Part shown: piece by piece, positions 20,861-29,311 of the stretch | Numbering within the stretch: the first letter of the stretch is position 1 | Layout: each line of letters opens with the position of its first letter | Assembly: GCA_947588355.1 (NCBI GenBank) | Contig: CANPYI010000001.1 | Span: forward strand, 141,771-205,770 | DNA from: an uncultured Clostridia bacterium | Lineage (GTDB): Bacteria > Bacillota > Clostridia > Christensenellales > UBA1242 | DNA: 64,000 bases | Reading direction: 5' to 3' | The notes under the pieces: generated by a model | What the model was told of the DNA's origin: nothing | Databases searched by the model: none | What the model saw: the letters and a program-made list of their open reading frames with translations, nothing else | Translations under genes and position numbers: made by a program

Positions 20861-20935
20861 TGGTCGGGGCGATAAGATTTGAACTTACGGCCTCACGGTC
20901 CCGAACCGTGCGCGCTACCCCTGCGCTACGCCCCG
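20861..20935 (-). tRNA. tRNA-Pro(CGG)
   Basis: Minus strand CGGGGCGTAGCGCAGGGGTAGCGCGCACGGTTCGGGACCGTGAGGCCGTAAGTTCAAATCTTATCGCCCCGACCA; anticodon loop TTCGGGA. Confidence 0.92.
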
Positions 20936-20968
20936 AAAGCCGACAAATGTCGGCAAAATATAAAAATT

Positions 20969-22324
20969 TTATGCTTTAAAATCAAATCCCCGCTTTTTCA
21001 TTTCAGCCAAACAAAATTTGACACTTTGTTCAAGGCTTTGATTTGTGGTGTCAATAACGATGCTTTCCGGCAACTTTTTTATTGCACCATGTTCACGATG
21101 TATGTCCGCATAGTCTCTTTCACGCAATTCCTGCAAAACATCAGCAAACTCGACGTCATTTCCAAGATTTTTCTGTTGCTCGTAGCGTCTTTTTGCCCTC
21201 ACGTTCTCGTCGGCCGTGCAGAAAAACTTGAAATCAGCATTCGGCAAAACGTGACTTCCAATATCCCGCCCTTCCATAACAAGATTATTTTCGGCTGCAA
21301 AGTCACGTTGCAATTTCAGTACTTTTTCGCGTATGCATTCAAATGGAGAAACTTTTGCAGACAAACTGCTGGTATGTTCTGTTCGCAAGTTTTGAGTGTG
21401 GTCAATTCCATTCACAATCACGTGTTGGACATTGTCCACAAAATTTATGCTGACGTTTATTTGTTTTGCAAACTGTTTCATGCTTTTTTCGTTGATTTTT
21501 TTCTCATCAAGCCCCATATAATCATATGCACACGCAATGGCGCGATAAACAGCACCCGTGTCAAAAACTTTAAAATTCAAACGTTTTGCAAGTGTTTTTG
21601 CAATAGTACTTTTTCCGCTGCAAACAAAGCCATCAATAGTGATATTTGTCACTTTTTTGTGATTTAATTTTTCTTTAATAATTTGCAAACAAAAATCTGC
21701 TGTTTCTTGCAAATTCATATCGGAATTGTCAACAATAACGCTGTCATCACAAGGTTTAAGCGGTGCAACCGCACGAGTTGTGTCTCGAAGGTCGCGCTGT
21801 TGCAAATCTGCCAAAACATCAGACAATTTTGCACTTTTATCCTTAATTTTAACATCAGCAAATCGCCTTTTTGCTCGCACTTTTTCGTCTGCAGTAAGAA
21901 AAATCTTTACATCGGCATTTGGAATGACAACCGTTCCAATGTCGCGTCCTTCCATAACACAATCATATTCCGAAGCAAATTTTTTTGCAATTTCAAGATA
22001 TTTTTCACGCACCTTTGGAAAGACGGAAATTTTTGAAGCATTTTGGCTGACCTCTTCCGAGCGAATGAAAGGTGTTGCATCTTTGCCATTTACAAAAGTG
22101 TGCTGACCATCTTGCTGAAAATTGACTTCTATTTTGGCTTTTTTAATAAATTTTTCAGCATTCTTTTCTGTCAATTCGCCATATTTTGAATTCATAAACC
22201 CGTAAGCCATTGCTCTGAAAATTGCACCAGTGTCAAGAATTTTAAAGTTCAACTTTTCCGCAAGAATTTTTGCCAAAGTAGATTTCCCACTGCCTGTAAA
22301 TCCATCTATAGCGACTGCTTTCAT
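20969..22324 (-). CDS. cmk: Tandem (two-domain) cytidylate kinase
   Basis: Two full kinase domains: IDGFTGSGKST..LDTGAIFRA..MEGRDIGTVVIPNADVKIFLTADEKVRAKRR and IDGFVCSGKST..FDTGAVYRA..MEGRDIGSHVLPNADFKFFCTADENVRAKRR. Confidence 0.88.
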   Translation of the reverse strand: MKAVAIDGFTGSGKSTLAKILAEKLNFKILDTGAIFRAMAYGFMNSKYGELTEKNAEKFIKKAKIEVNFQQDGQHTFVNGKDATPFIRSEEVSQNASKISVFPKVREKYLEIAKKFASEYDCVMEGRDIGTVVIPNADVKIFLTADEKVRAKRRFADVKIKDKSAKLSDVLADLQQRDLRDTTRAVAPLKPCDDSVIVDNSDMNLQETADFCLQIIKEKLNHKKVTNITIDGFVCSGKSTIAKTLAKRLNFKVFDTGAVYRAIACAYDYMGLDEKKINEKSMKQFAKQINVSINFVDNVQHVIVNGIDHTQNLRTEHTSSLSAKVSPFECIREKVLKLQRDFAAENNLVMEGRDIGSHVLPNADFKFFCTADENVRAKRRYEQQKNLGNDVEFADVLQELRERDYADIHREHGAIKKLPESIVIDTTNQSLEQSVKFCLAEMKKRGFDFKA

Positions 22325-22524
22325 AAATTTTCCTCCAATTTTTATTTATTGTACATCAAATCAAATTTAGTAGCAAACAAAATCACCAAAAAACTATTTT
22401 AATCAAAGCCAAAAAAGTTTTATATTGCATAAATTGTATTGTTTCGCCAATTTTTTGAAAAAGTTTGCAAAAATTCTTGACTTTTGATATGCCATGCAGT
22501 AAAATAGTTGAGCAAGTGTTGTTT

Positions 22525-22600
22525 CGGGGTGTGGCTCAGTTGGTAGAGCGCGCGGTTTGGGACCGTGAGGTCGGGGGTTCGAGACCCTCCACCCCGACCA
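22525..22600 (+). tRNA. tRNA-Pro(TGG)
   Basis: CGGGGTGTGGCTCAG...GGTTTGGGACC...CACCCCGACCA; anticodon TGG; CCA encoded. Confidence 0.95.
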
Positions 22601-22626
22601 GCAAACCATTGCAAAGGCAAGTTTTT

Positions 22627-22703
22627 GGGCCTTTAGCTCAGTTGGTTAGAGCGACCGGCTCATAACCGGTTGGTCCGCGGTTCGAGTCCGTGAAGGCCCA
22701 CCA
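22627..22703 (+). tRNA. tRNA with CAT anticodon (Met or lysidine-Ile2)
   Basis: GGGCCTTTAGCTCAG...GGCTCATAACC...AAGGCCCACCA. Confidence 0.94.
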
Positions 22704-22773
22704 AAAATAATTTTTTGGCGAAAATGCTTGCAAAAAATGTGTTTTGCGGTTATACTTACAAATATGACGACTT

Positions 22774-22850
22774 GGCTCGGTAGTTCAGTTGGTTAGAACG
22801 CCAGCCTGTCACGCTGGAGGTCATGGGTTCGAGCCCCATTCGAGTCGCCA
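22774..22850 (+). tRNA. tRNA-Asp(GTC)
   Basis: GGCTCGGTAGTTCAGTTGGTTAGAACGCCAGCCTGTCACGCTGG...GAGTCGCCA. Confidence 0.95.
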
Positions 22851-22858
22851 ATTTTTAC

Positions 22859-23024
22859 GCCCAGATAGCTCAGTCGGTAGAGCAAGAGACACTTAGGGCT
22901 CCCGAAAAATGTTCATCATTTTTTGGGAAGAGCGAGTAAAAACTCAATAGCGGATGTGATTTGCAAAAGCAAAGCACGAAGCGGTAAGAGTTTTGTGCGA
23001 GCGAGTGTCGGTGGTTCGATTCCA
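22859..23024 (+). pseudogene. Interrupted tRNA-Phe-like sequence
   Basis: 22859-22890 matches the 5' half of the intact tRNA-Phe (one A/G difference); 23005-23024 matches its GTGTCGGTGGTTCGATTCCA; 114 nt in between replace the anticodon arm; no matching acceptor 3' strand. Confidence 0.75.
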
Positions 23025-23062
23025 AACCACTCCAAACAAAGGTGGAATCGAAAATAATCTAC

Positions 23063-23138
23063 GCCCAGATAGCTCAGTCGGTAGAGCAAGGGACTGAAAA
23101 TCCCTGTGTCGGTGGTTCGATTCCACCTTTGGGCACCA
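23063..23138 (+). tRNA. tRNA-Phe(GAA)
   Basis: GCCCAGATAGCTCAGTCGGTAGAGCAAGGGACTGAAAATCCCTGTGTCGGTGGTTCGATTCCACCTTTGGGCACCA. Confidence 0.95.
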
Positions 23139-23140
23139 GT

Positions 23141-23215
23141 GCTGGCGTGGCTCAATGGTAGAGCAGCTGACTTGTAATCAGCAGGTTGAAGGTTCGATTC
23201 CTTTCGCCAGCTCCA
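23141..23215 (+). tRNA. tRNA-Thr(TGT)
   Basis: GCTGGCGTGGCTCAATGGTAGAGCAGCTGACTTGTAATCAGC...CGCCAGCTCCA. Confidence 0.95.
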
Positions 23216-23242
23216 TTTTTTTTAAGTGGAGCAATCCCCTAT

Positions 23243-23327
23243 GGGTAGGTTGCAGAGCGGCCAAATGCAACGGACTGTAAATCCGTCGACTATGTCTTCG
23301 ATGGTTCGAATCCATCCCTGCCCACCA
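23243..23327 (+). tRNA. tRNA-Tyr(GTA)
   Basis: GGGTAGGTTGCAGAGCGGCCAAATGCAACGGACTGTAAATCCGTCGACTATGTCTTCGATGGTTCGAATCCATCCCTGCCCACCA; long variable arm. Confidence 0.95.
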
Positions 23328-23504
23328 TGTGAAAAAACTGCGCTTTTGCGCGTTTTTTTGTTATCTCTATTTGCGAACCATCGAAGTTTCGATGTCGGCC
23401 CCGTCATGCCTGTCCTTTTGTGCAGGCCTTAATCAGCAAACTCCACGTTTGCTGATTGCGAATCCATCCCTGCCCACCATGTGAAAAAACTGCGCTTTTG
23501 CGCG
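23307..23504 (+). repeat. 46-bp direct repeat of tRNA-Tyr 3' end plus terminator (copies 23307-23352 and 23459-23504)
   Basis: cgaatccatccctgcccaccatgtgaaaaaactgcgcttttgcgcg occurs twice, identical, 152 bp apart. Confidence 0.95.
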
Positions 23505-23565
23505 GTTTTATTTTAGAAAAATCCACGAGTAAACCCATGTTTCTTTCTTAATTCATTTTCCTTAT

Positions 23566-24984
23566 TCAATTAAAAACATCTTTGTCAGCATATAGTTTGA
23601 TAAATTGCAAATACCTTTTCACACTTTCTGCTGAAATTGGTGCGAAATAATGATATGCACAGCAAACGTTAAAACCATATTTCGTCAGCAATTTCAAACT
23701 ATGTACATGACCAAACAAAGTTAAGCAATCTTTTGCGTGTTTTGTTGGCTTATGCGTTAGATAAACCCGTTCACCGAGCACGTTATTGTCAAGATACATG
23801 CCGTCTTTTACAACTTCAGCAAATCCCAAATTTAAAAGTTTTTCGCGAAACTTCTCGAAATTTTTAAAATCATATTTCTCATAGTTGCCACAGATAAGAA
23901 TGATTTTGCCGTTAAGTCTTTTAATTATCTTATAATCACCAAAATCACCCAGATGATAAACCACATCATTTGGCCCCACTTTACTATTCCAGCGTCGAAT
24001 AATCTCCTCATTCATCTCCTTTACACTCTTAAACGGCACTTCTTTTATTCTTATTTTTCTCTCTTGACCAAAATGAGTGTCGGATATAAAGAATATTTCA
24101 GGAACATAACCTTTGCATTTTACAGAATTTACAGCATCCAAAAAATCAAGCCAAACAAAAGAGTATTTTGGCAAATCGACAACAATGTTTATTTTTCTGT
24201 TCGCCGGCAAATTTAAAACATTTTCCTTGTCTAAAAGTTTTGCGTCAATTTCACGCAATGTAAACTTTTTTTTGTGCAATATTAACGCAATTGGCACGAT
24301 ATCATAGATGGATTTGATTTCTTTTTCTTTCTTAATGTAAGCAAAGCGGTCAAATAAAGACTTTAAAAAATCTGTAATGTTGTTTTTTGTTGTATTTTCA
24401 ACAAACTCATACTTTGAGGTAACAACTCCCCTCGCCAAATTTGATGGAACGATAGTGAGTTTTGCTTTACTTGAAAGTACTTCATAGAAAGCTTGCTTGT
24501 CGTTGACAAAATTTCTATCTGAAAAACTTTCAAGTAGAATATTTCCAGTACCGAGCCAAACAATGTTCAGATTTTTTGCTATACTTGGTTCCAGTTTGAT
24601 CGCCATAGCGATGTTTGTAAGAGTTCCCAAACAACAAATAACAAACTCACTTTTCGATTTTGCTAAAGAAATAATTTTTTCAACAGCAGGATTGCTTGAA
24701 TTATAGCCATCTGAAATAAACCCCTCACATCCCAAAAATACAAGAGGTTTTTCCTGTGAATAAGGCATTCCAAACATTCTTAAAATGTGGCTCGCTTCAT
24801 TTTTACTGTCAATGAGTCCATCGCGAAACGTTTGATTTGGCTTTGCAGAATTTTTAAATGGTGCAATAGTAAATCCCAAAATATTGAGTTTACTCCTGCG
24901 TGCTAATGCGTAACAAATAGCAAACTGGTCATCAATTTCATTGCATACGTCTGTGTCTATCAACAAATTTATTTCTTCACTCAT
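23566..24984 (-). CDS. Nucleoside hydrolase domain fused to calcineurin-like metallophosphoesterase domain
   Basis: N-term LLIDTDVCNEIDDQFAICYAL (IUNH family Asp cluster); C-term FFISDTHFGQERKI..NEEIIRRWNSKVGPNDVVYHLGDFGDY..ILICGNYEKYD..VYLTHKP..LFGHVHS. Start chosen at MSEEIN. Confidence 0.85.
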   Translation of the reverse strand: MSEEINLLIDTDVCNEIDDQFAICYALARRSKLNILGFTIAPFKNSAKPNQTFRDGLIDSKNEASHILRMFGMPYSQEKPLVFLGCEGFISDGYNSSNPAVEKIISLAKSKSEFVICCLGTLTNIAMAIKLEPSIAKNLNIVWLGTGNILLESFSDRNFVNDKQAFYEVLSSKAKLTIVPSNLARGVVTSKYEFVENTTKNNITDFLKSLFDRFAYIKKEKEIKSIYDIVPIALILHKKKFTLREIDAKLLDKENVLNLPANRKINIVVDLPKYSFVWLDFLDAVNSVKCKGYVPEIFFISDTHFGQERKIRIKEVPFKSVKEMNEEIIRRWNSKVGPNDVVYHLGDFGDYKIIKRLNGKIILICGNYEKYDFKNFEKFREKLLNLGFAEVVKDGMYLDNNVLGERVYLTHKPTKHAKDCLTLFGHVHSLKLLTKYGFNVCCAYHYFAPISAESVKRYLQFIKLYADKDVFN

Positions 24985-25026
24985 GTTGTTATTGTAACAC
25001 AAAAAACACAAAAAACAAAGAAATTT

Positions 25027-25749
25027 TTATCCTTCCAATTTTTTGCGCAGGTTGTCCAAAATTTTGTTTTCAAGGCGAGAAACTTGCACCTGCGAAACAC
25101 CAAGCCTTTCGGCTATCTCACTTTGTGTCTTATCATAAAAATATCTCATCAAAATGATTTTTTTGTCGCGCTCATCAAGTTTTTCAATCAAGTCTCTGAG
25201 TGCAAATTTGTCAACAAAATCTTCGTTTTGTTCACCATCAAAACGGTCAATGATTGTCAAGCCGTCTTCCTCGCCATCGTCAAAAGGCGTGTAAAGAGAA
25301 ACCGGCATTTTGGCGCTATCCATTGCCATCACAACATCCTGTTCGGATATTTTGAAATGTTTTGAAATCTCCGAGATGCTGGCTTTTCTGCCATTTTGCA
25401 TGAAAAAATTGTCAACAAATTTGTTGATTTTAAGATTTAGCCCTTTTATCGCTCTGGAAACTTTCACAGCACCGTCATCACGCATAAAACGTTTGATTTC
25501 GCCGATAACCATTGGCACAACATAGGTCGAAAATTTGACATTATAAGAAACATCAAAGTTGTTTATCGCTTTCAAAAAACCCATGCAGCCAAGTTGATAA
25601 AGGTCATCGTTTTCCACGCCTTTATCCCTAAACCAACGTATCACGCTTTTTATGAGTGGAGAATTTTCACTTACAAGTCTTTCTTTGGCTTGTTCGTCAC
25701 CATTTTGTGCTTTTTTTATAAGTTCCAGAGTCTCATCTTGCCCCAGCAT
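25027..25749 (-). CDS. sigF: RNA polymerase sporulation sigma factor SigF
   Basis: GVENDDLYQLGCMGFLKAINNFD..VKFSTYVVPMVIGEIKRFMRDDGAVKVSRAIKGL; follows spoIIAA-spoIIAB. Confidence 0.9.
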   Translation of the reverse strand: MLGQDETLELIKKAQNGDEQAKERLVSENSPLIKSVIRWFRDKGVENDDLYQLGCMGFLKAINNFDVSYNVKFSTYVVPMVIGEIKRFMRDDGAVKVSRAIKGLNLKINKFVDNFFMQNGRKASISEISKHFKISEQDVVMAMDSAKMPVSLYTPFDDGEEDGLTIIDRFDGEQNEDFVDKFALRDLIEKLDERDKKIILMRYFYDKTQSEIAERLGVSQVQVSRLENKILDNLRKKLEG

Positions 25750-26195
25750 CAGCCCACCTTTTCATTTTCATTGGCTTGAATACGTTTTGTCATCTTTACA
25801 CATGTTCCGAAAGAATTTGACAACACCTGAACATCGTCCATAAAACTTTCCATAACTGTAAATCCCATTCCAGAACGCTCCGCAGATGGTTTTGAGGTGT
25901 AAAATGGCTCGCGAGCCTTTTCGATATCTTTAATACCCACACCCTTGTCCGTCACAGTGATTGTCACAAGGTCGCCTTCAAGTTCGCAGCGCAAAATCAC
26001 ATCACCTTTCACAGATGTTGGATAAGCATGAACAACACAGTTTGTCACTGCTTCGCTGACAGCAGTTTTGATGTCCGTGATTTCGTCTACAGAAGGATTA
26101 AGTTGCACGCAAAAAGATGCCACACACACTCTGGCAAAGCCCTCGTTGACGGATAACGCCTTGAAAGTAACTTCCATAAAATTTGAATATTTCAT
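25749..26195 (-). CDS. spoIIAB: Anti-sigma F factor SpoIIAB
   Basis: EITDIKTAVSEAVTNCVVHAYP, VTVTDKGVGIKDIEKAREPFYTSKPSAERSGMGFTVMESFMD GHKL kinase motifs. Confidence 0.92.
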   Translation of the reverse strand: MKYSNFMEVTFKALSVNEGFARVCVASFCVQLNPSVDEITDIKTAVSEAVTNCVVHAYPTSVKGDVILRCELEGDLVTITVTDKGVGIKDIEKAREPFYTSKPSAERSGMGFTVMESFMDDVQVLSNSFGTCVKMTKRIQANENEKVG

Positions 26196-26213
26196 AAAAA
26201 ACTCCTTTTTAAA

Positions 26214-26522
26214 CTAAACAATCTTTGGCATGATGTCATAAAGTCCGGTCATCTTGAATATTTTTTCGGCATGAGTTGATGGATTGGTGATAAAAATAGG
26301 AATGTCTTTATCCTTCATACGTTTGTATCTGCCAATCAAAACACCAATCCCCGTACTGTCCATAAAGGAAAGTTCGGAAAGGTCAAAAATAATTTTTTTG
26401 AAATTTGGCTTGTCAAAGATTTCGTCCAAAGTGATTCTGGTGTAAGTTGCTGAATGCTCGTCCAACTCCCCGCAAAGAAGTACATAAAGCACTCCACCTG
26501 CCACACGGCTTTTTACTTGCAT
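26214..26522 (-). CDS. spoIIAA: Anti-sigma F factor antagonist SpoIIAA (STAS)
   Basis: IIFDLSELSFMDSTGIGVLIGRYK. Confidence 0.92.
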   Translation of the reverse strand: MQVKSRVAGGVLYVLLCGELDEHSATYTRITLDEIFDKPNFKKIIFDLSELSFMDSTGIGVLIGRYKRMKDKDIPIFITNPSTHAEKIFKMTGLYDIMPKIV

Positions 26523-26698
26523 AGGCTTTTTCTCCTTTCTGAAAGGATAGCAAATACAACTAAAAAACCGGTCGAAGAAAAAAGTCGCAAAACGACTAAT
26601 TTTGCCGATCCCTAAGGAAAAAAGAAAATGTTATAATTTGAAATAATTGATTTTTATAAAAAATAGTGATATTCTTAGATAAAATAAAGGAGTTAATA

Positions 26699-27994
26699 AT
26701 GTCTAATAAAAAAGTGATAAAATTAAAAAATGGAGCAATAATGTTATATCAAAAGAAAAAGACAGGATGCACAAGTGTTGCAGCAGGTTTTTTGTTTGGG
26801 AAAAATCGCGACAAATATAACGAACCCACTGCTCACTTTTGTGAACATATGCTCTTTAATGAAACTGAAAAACACAACAAAGAAGAACTTTCAGAAATGC
26901 AAGCCAAAATTTTTTCAAATCAAAATGCATATACAAGTCTGACATCACTTTTTTTCACATTTACACGTGCAAACAAAATGTTTTTGCCAGCACTTAGATT
27001 ATGCAGTGAAATGCTTTTAAACACAAAATTCGAAAAAAAATATATTGAAAGTGAAAAAGGTGTCATAAAACAAGAACTTATACGTCGTAACAATGACCAA
27101 AACCGCCAAAACATATCCGCTTTCATAAGATGTAAGCGTGATAATCACAACCTTTCTACAATGGTATTAGGCAGTGAAGAAGAAATTGATAAGATAACAG
27201 CCAAAGACCTCAAAAAGTTTCGGGATGAAACTTTTATATCTCAAAATTTCTACATATCTTTTGTCGGAGATATTTCTTTGTACAAAGCAAAACGACTTGC
27301 AAACAAAATGTTTGTTGAAAATTTGACATCAAATCCAAAATATACAGTCGACAAAACATATGATTTTCCTTGTAACCGCACAGGAAACATGAACATAGAG
27401 TTTTTTCCTTTTAAAAAAGTGTTGGGACGCGTTGCTTTTAGTCTTGGAAAAATTGATGAGAAAGCCGAACAAATCTTGGAAATGCTGCATTATTTATTTA
27501 ACGCGCTGAAAGGTGGAGATTATTTTGAAACCTTACGAAATAAAGGATATGTATATAGTGCAAAGATAACAAATTTTTTATATCCTGAGCCATTTATGTG
27601 TTTTGATTTTGAGTCTTCTTCCGAAAATGTCAACAAAATTATTGAGGAAATCGGAAAACTCTTAAAAATGCGTAGAAGCAAACTTTATGAACAAGACCGT
27701 TTGGAATTTATTAAAAAAGATGTTGAATATCGAAAAAAAGAACGTTCTTATCAAAAGAATGAAGCAGGTTATCGTATGTTGATGGAATATCTCAGATATG
27801 AGGACAAATATTTTAATAAGGAAAAACGGTTAAAAAGAGTTTTCAACTCTATAACCCCGACAGATATTAGAAACTTTTTTCAAAGATATTTTTCAAATCC
27901 TGACAGAATTTATGTGTCAATCTTGACCGGCGAAAAAAATCCTAAATACTATACCTATAAAAAAATTCAACAAATTCTGACCGACAAAAAATAA
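26699..27994 (+). CDS. M16-family (insulinase-like) zinc peptidase
   Basis: AHFCEHMLFNET (HxxEH); M16-like two-domain layout; start at ATG 26699 after aaaggag. Confidence 0.82.
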   Translation: MSNKKVIKLKNGAIMLYQKKKTGCTSVAAGFLFGKNRDKYNEPTAHFCEHMLFNETEKHNKEELSEMQAKIFSNQNAYTSLTSLFFTFTRANKMFLPALRLCSEMLLNTKFEKKYIESEKGVIKQELIRRNNDQNRQNISAFIRCKRDNHNLSTMVLGSEEEIDKITAKDLKKFRDETFISQNFYISFVGDISLYKAKRLANKMFVENLTSNPKYTVDKTYDFPCNRTGNMNIEFFPFKKVLGRVAFSLGKIDEKAEQILEMLHYLFNALKGGDYFETLRNKGYVYSAKITNFLYPEPFMCFDFESSSENVNKIIEEIGKLLKMRRSKLYEQDRLEFIKKDVEYRKKERSYQKNEAGYRMLMEYLRYEDKYFNKEKRLKRVFNSITPTDIRNFFQRYFSNPDRIYVSILTGEKNPKYYTYKKIQQILTDKK

Positions 27995-28030
27995 AAAGTG
28001 TATTTTTATTGTACAAAAAACATGCAAAAT

Positions 28031-28064
28031 AAAAAAATACACTCATTTTTGAGTGTATTTTTTT
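28031..28064. terminator. Bidirectional terminator between the M16 peptidase and rplL
   Basis: aaaaaaatacactca-tttt-tgagtgtattttttt, perfect arms. Confidence 0.85.
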
Positions 28065-28092
28065 ACGCAAATCTTATTATTTTTAAAATTAC

Positions 28093-28476
28093 TTATTTAA
28101 GTTCAACAACAGCGCCAGCTTCTTTGAATTTAGCTTCAAATTCTTTTGCTTGAGCAGCAGCAACATTTTCTTTAACCATCTTTGGTGCGCCATCAACGAT
28201 AGCCTTTGCCTCAGAAAGTCCAAGTCCTGTGATTTCTCTTACAACTTTGATAACAGCAATTTTGTTTGCACCAACGTCTTTAAGGAAGATGTTGAATTCG
28301 CTCTTTTCTTCAGCAGCAGGAGCACCTGCAGCGGCACCAGCAACTGGAGCAGCAGCAACTGCAACTGGAGCAGCAGCAGAAACGCCAAATTCTTCTTCAA
28401 GAGCTTTAACAAGTTCTGAAACTTCAACGATAGTCAATTTTTTGATTTCTTCTACAAGATTTTTAATATCAGCCAT
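28093..28476 (-). CDS. rplL: 50S ribosomal protein L7/L12
   Basis: [34 protein letters not shown]...[22 protein letters not shown]. Confidence 0.97.
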   Translation of the reverse strand: MADIKNLVEEIKKLTIVEVSELVKALEEEFGVSAAAPVAVAAAPVAGAAAGAPAAEEKSEFNIFLKDVGANKIAVIKVVREITGLGLSEAKAIVDGAPKMVKENVAAAQAKEFEAKFKEAGAVVELK

Positions 28477-28570
28477 TTTAATTTTCTCCTTTAAAAATAA
28501 TTTTAATTGAAAGTTTTGCACAGCAAGGCACTTTCAAGCCTTAAATGTCAGTTTTAAGCAACTTTCAAAC

Positions 28571-29086
28571 TCACTTTGTTGCAATAGCATTCAAAGCAAC
28601 AGCCAAGCCCCTTGTTGGAGCAGACAAAACTCTGCACAAACTTGTTGCAGTGTTGTTGAGTGTCCCCAAAAGTTTGGCAATAAGTTGTTCCTTGGAAGGA
28701 AGTTTTGCAAGTTCTTCAATTTCGTGTGCGTCAACGCAAACACCATTTAAAATACCAAATTTGATTGTCATTTTATTGGTTTCTTTGACTGCATCAGCCA
28801 CAATTTTGGCTGGAGCAACTTCGTCTTCAAAGCCAACGGCAACGGCAGTGGTCCCTTCAAAGTAATTTTCTGGGCATTTGATACCAAGTTCAGAAAGTGC
28901 TTTCAACATCAGACGGTTTTTGTAAACTTTGTAGTCGCAACCTGCGGCACGGAATTTTTTACGCAAAGCAGTATCTTCTGCAACAGTAAGTCCGCGATAG
29001 TCCACAAATGCGATAGTTTTTGCCTTGGAAAATTTTTCTTTAATTTCTTCGACAACCTGTTTTTTAGCCTCAAAATTTGCACTCAT
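28571..29086 (-). CDS. rplJ: 50S ribosomal protein L10
   Basis: MSANFEAKKQVVEEIKEKFSKAKTIAFVDYRGLTVAEDTALRKKFRAAGCDYKVYKNRLMLKAL. Confidence 0.96.
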   Translation of the reverse strand: MSANFEAKKQVVEEIKEKFSKAKTIAFVDYRGLTVAEDTALRKKFRAAGCDYKVYKNRLMLKALSELGIKCPENYFEGTTAVAVGFEDEVAPAKIVADAVKETNKMTIKFGILNGVCVDAHEIEELAKLPSKEQLIAKLLGTLNNTATSLCRVLSAPTRGLAVALNAIATK

Positions 29087-29099
29087 CTTTCTTTGCCTC

Positions 29100-29250
29100 C
29101 TTTTAATAAGATTATGCGTGTAATCAAAAAATCTCTGTGACAAGGAAAAGCCACAGAGAAAGAAAATTCAATCGCTACACTTTTCCTCGGCAAGCACACT
29201 TTTGTGTTTACGCTTTCGCACTTGCGGTCTTCGGAAGATATTTTTGACTG
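29100..29250 (-). promoter_or_regulatory. Ribosomal protein L10 leader (autoregulatory mRNA leader)
   Basis: Minus strand CTTCCGAAGACCGCAAGTGCGAAAGCGTAAACACAAAAGTGTGCTTGCCGAGG, then an attenuator-like hairpin (TCTCTGTGGCTTTTCCTTGTCACAGAGA + T-run) upstream of rplJ. Confidence 0.8.
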
Positions 29251-29311
29251 TGATATAATAGCAAAAAAAATTGTGAAAGTCAACAGTTTTTCACAATTTT
29301 TTCAAAAAAGT

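Noticed and set aside
22891-23004. Group I intron in the first tRNA-Phe copy
   Set aside because: 114 nt is too short for a normal group I intron, I could not find a P/Q/R/S core, and the 3' half does not rebuild the T-stem and acceptor; kept only as an interrupted tRNA finding.
22403-23432. ORFs across the tRNA cluster (e.g. QRWNRTTDTGIFSPLLYRLSYLG, GSRTPDLTVPNRALY, GWIRTIEDIVDGFTVRCIW)
   Set aside because: Classic spurious translations antisense to (or through) tRNA genes.
26523-26600. Spo0A box-like GGTCGAA upstream of spoIIAA
   Set aside because: One mismatch to TGTCGAA and no clear sigma-H promoter identified by eye; too weak to annotate.
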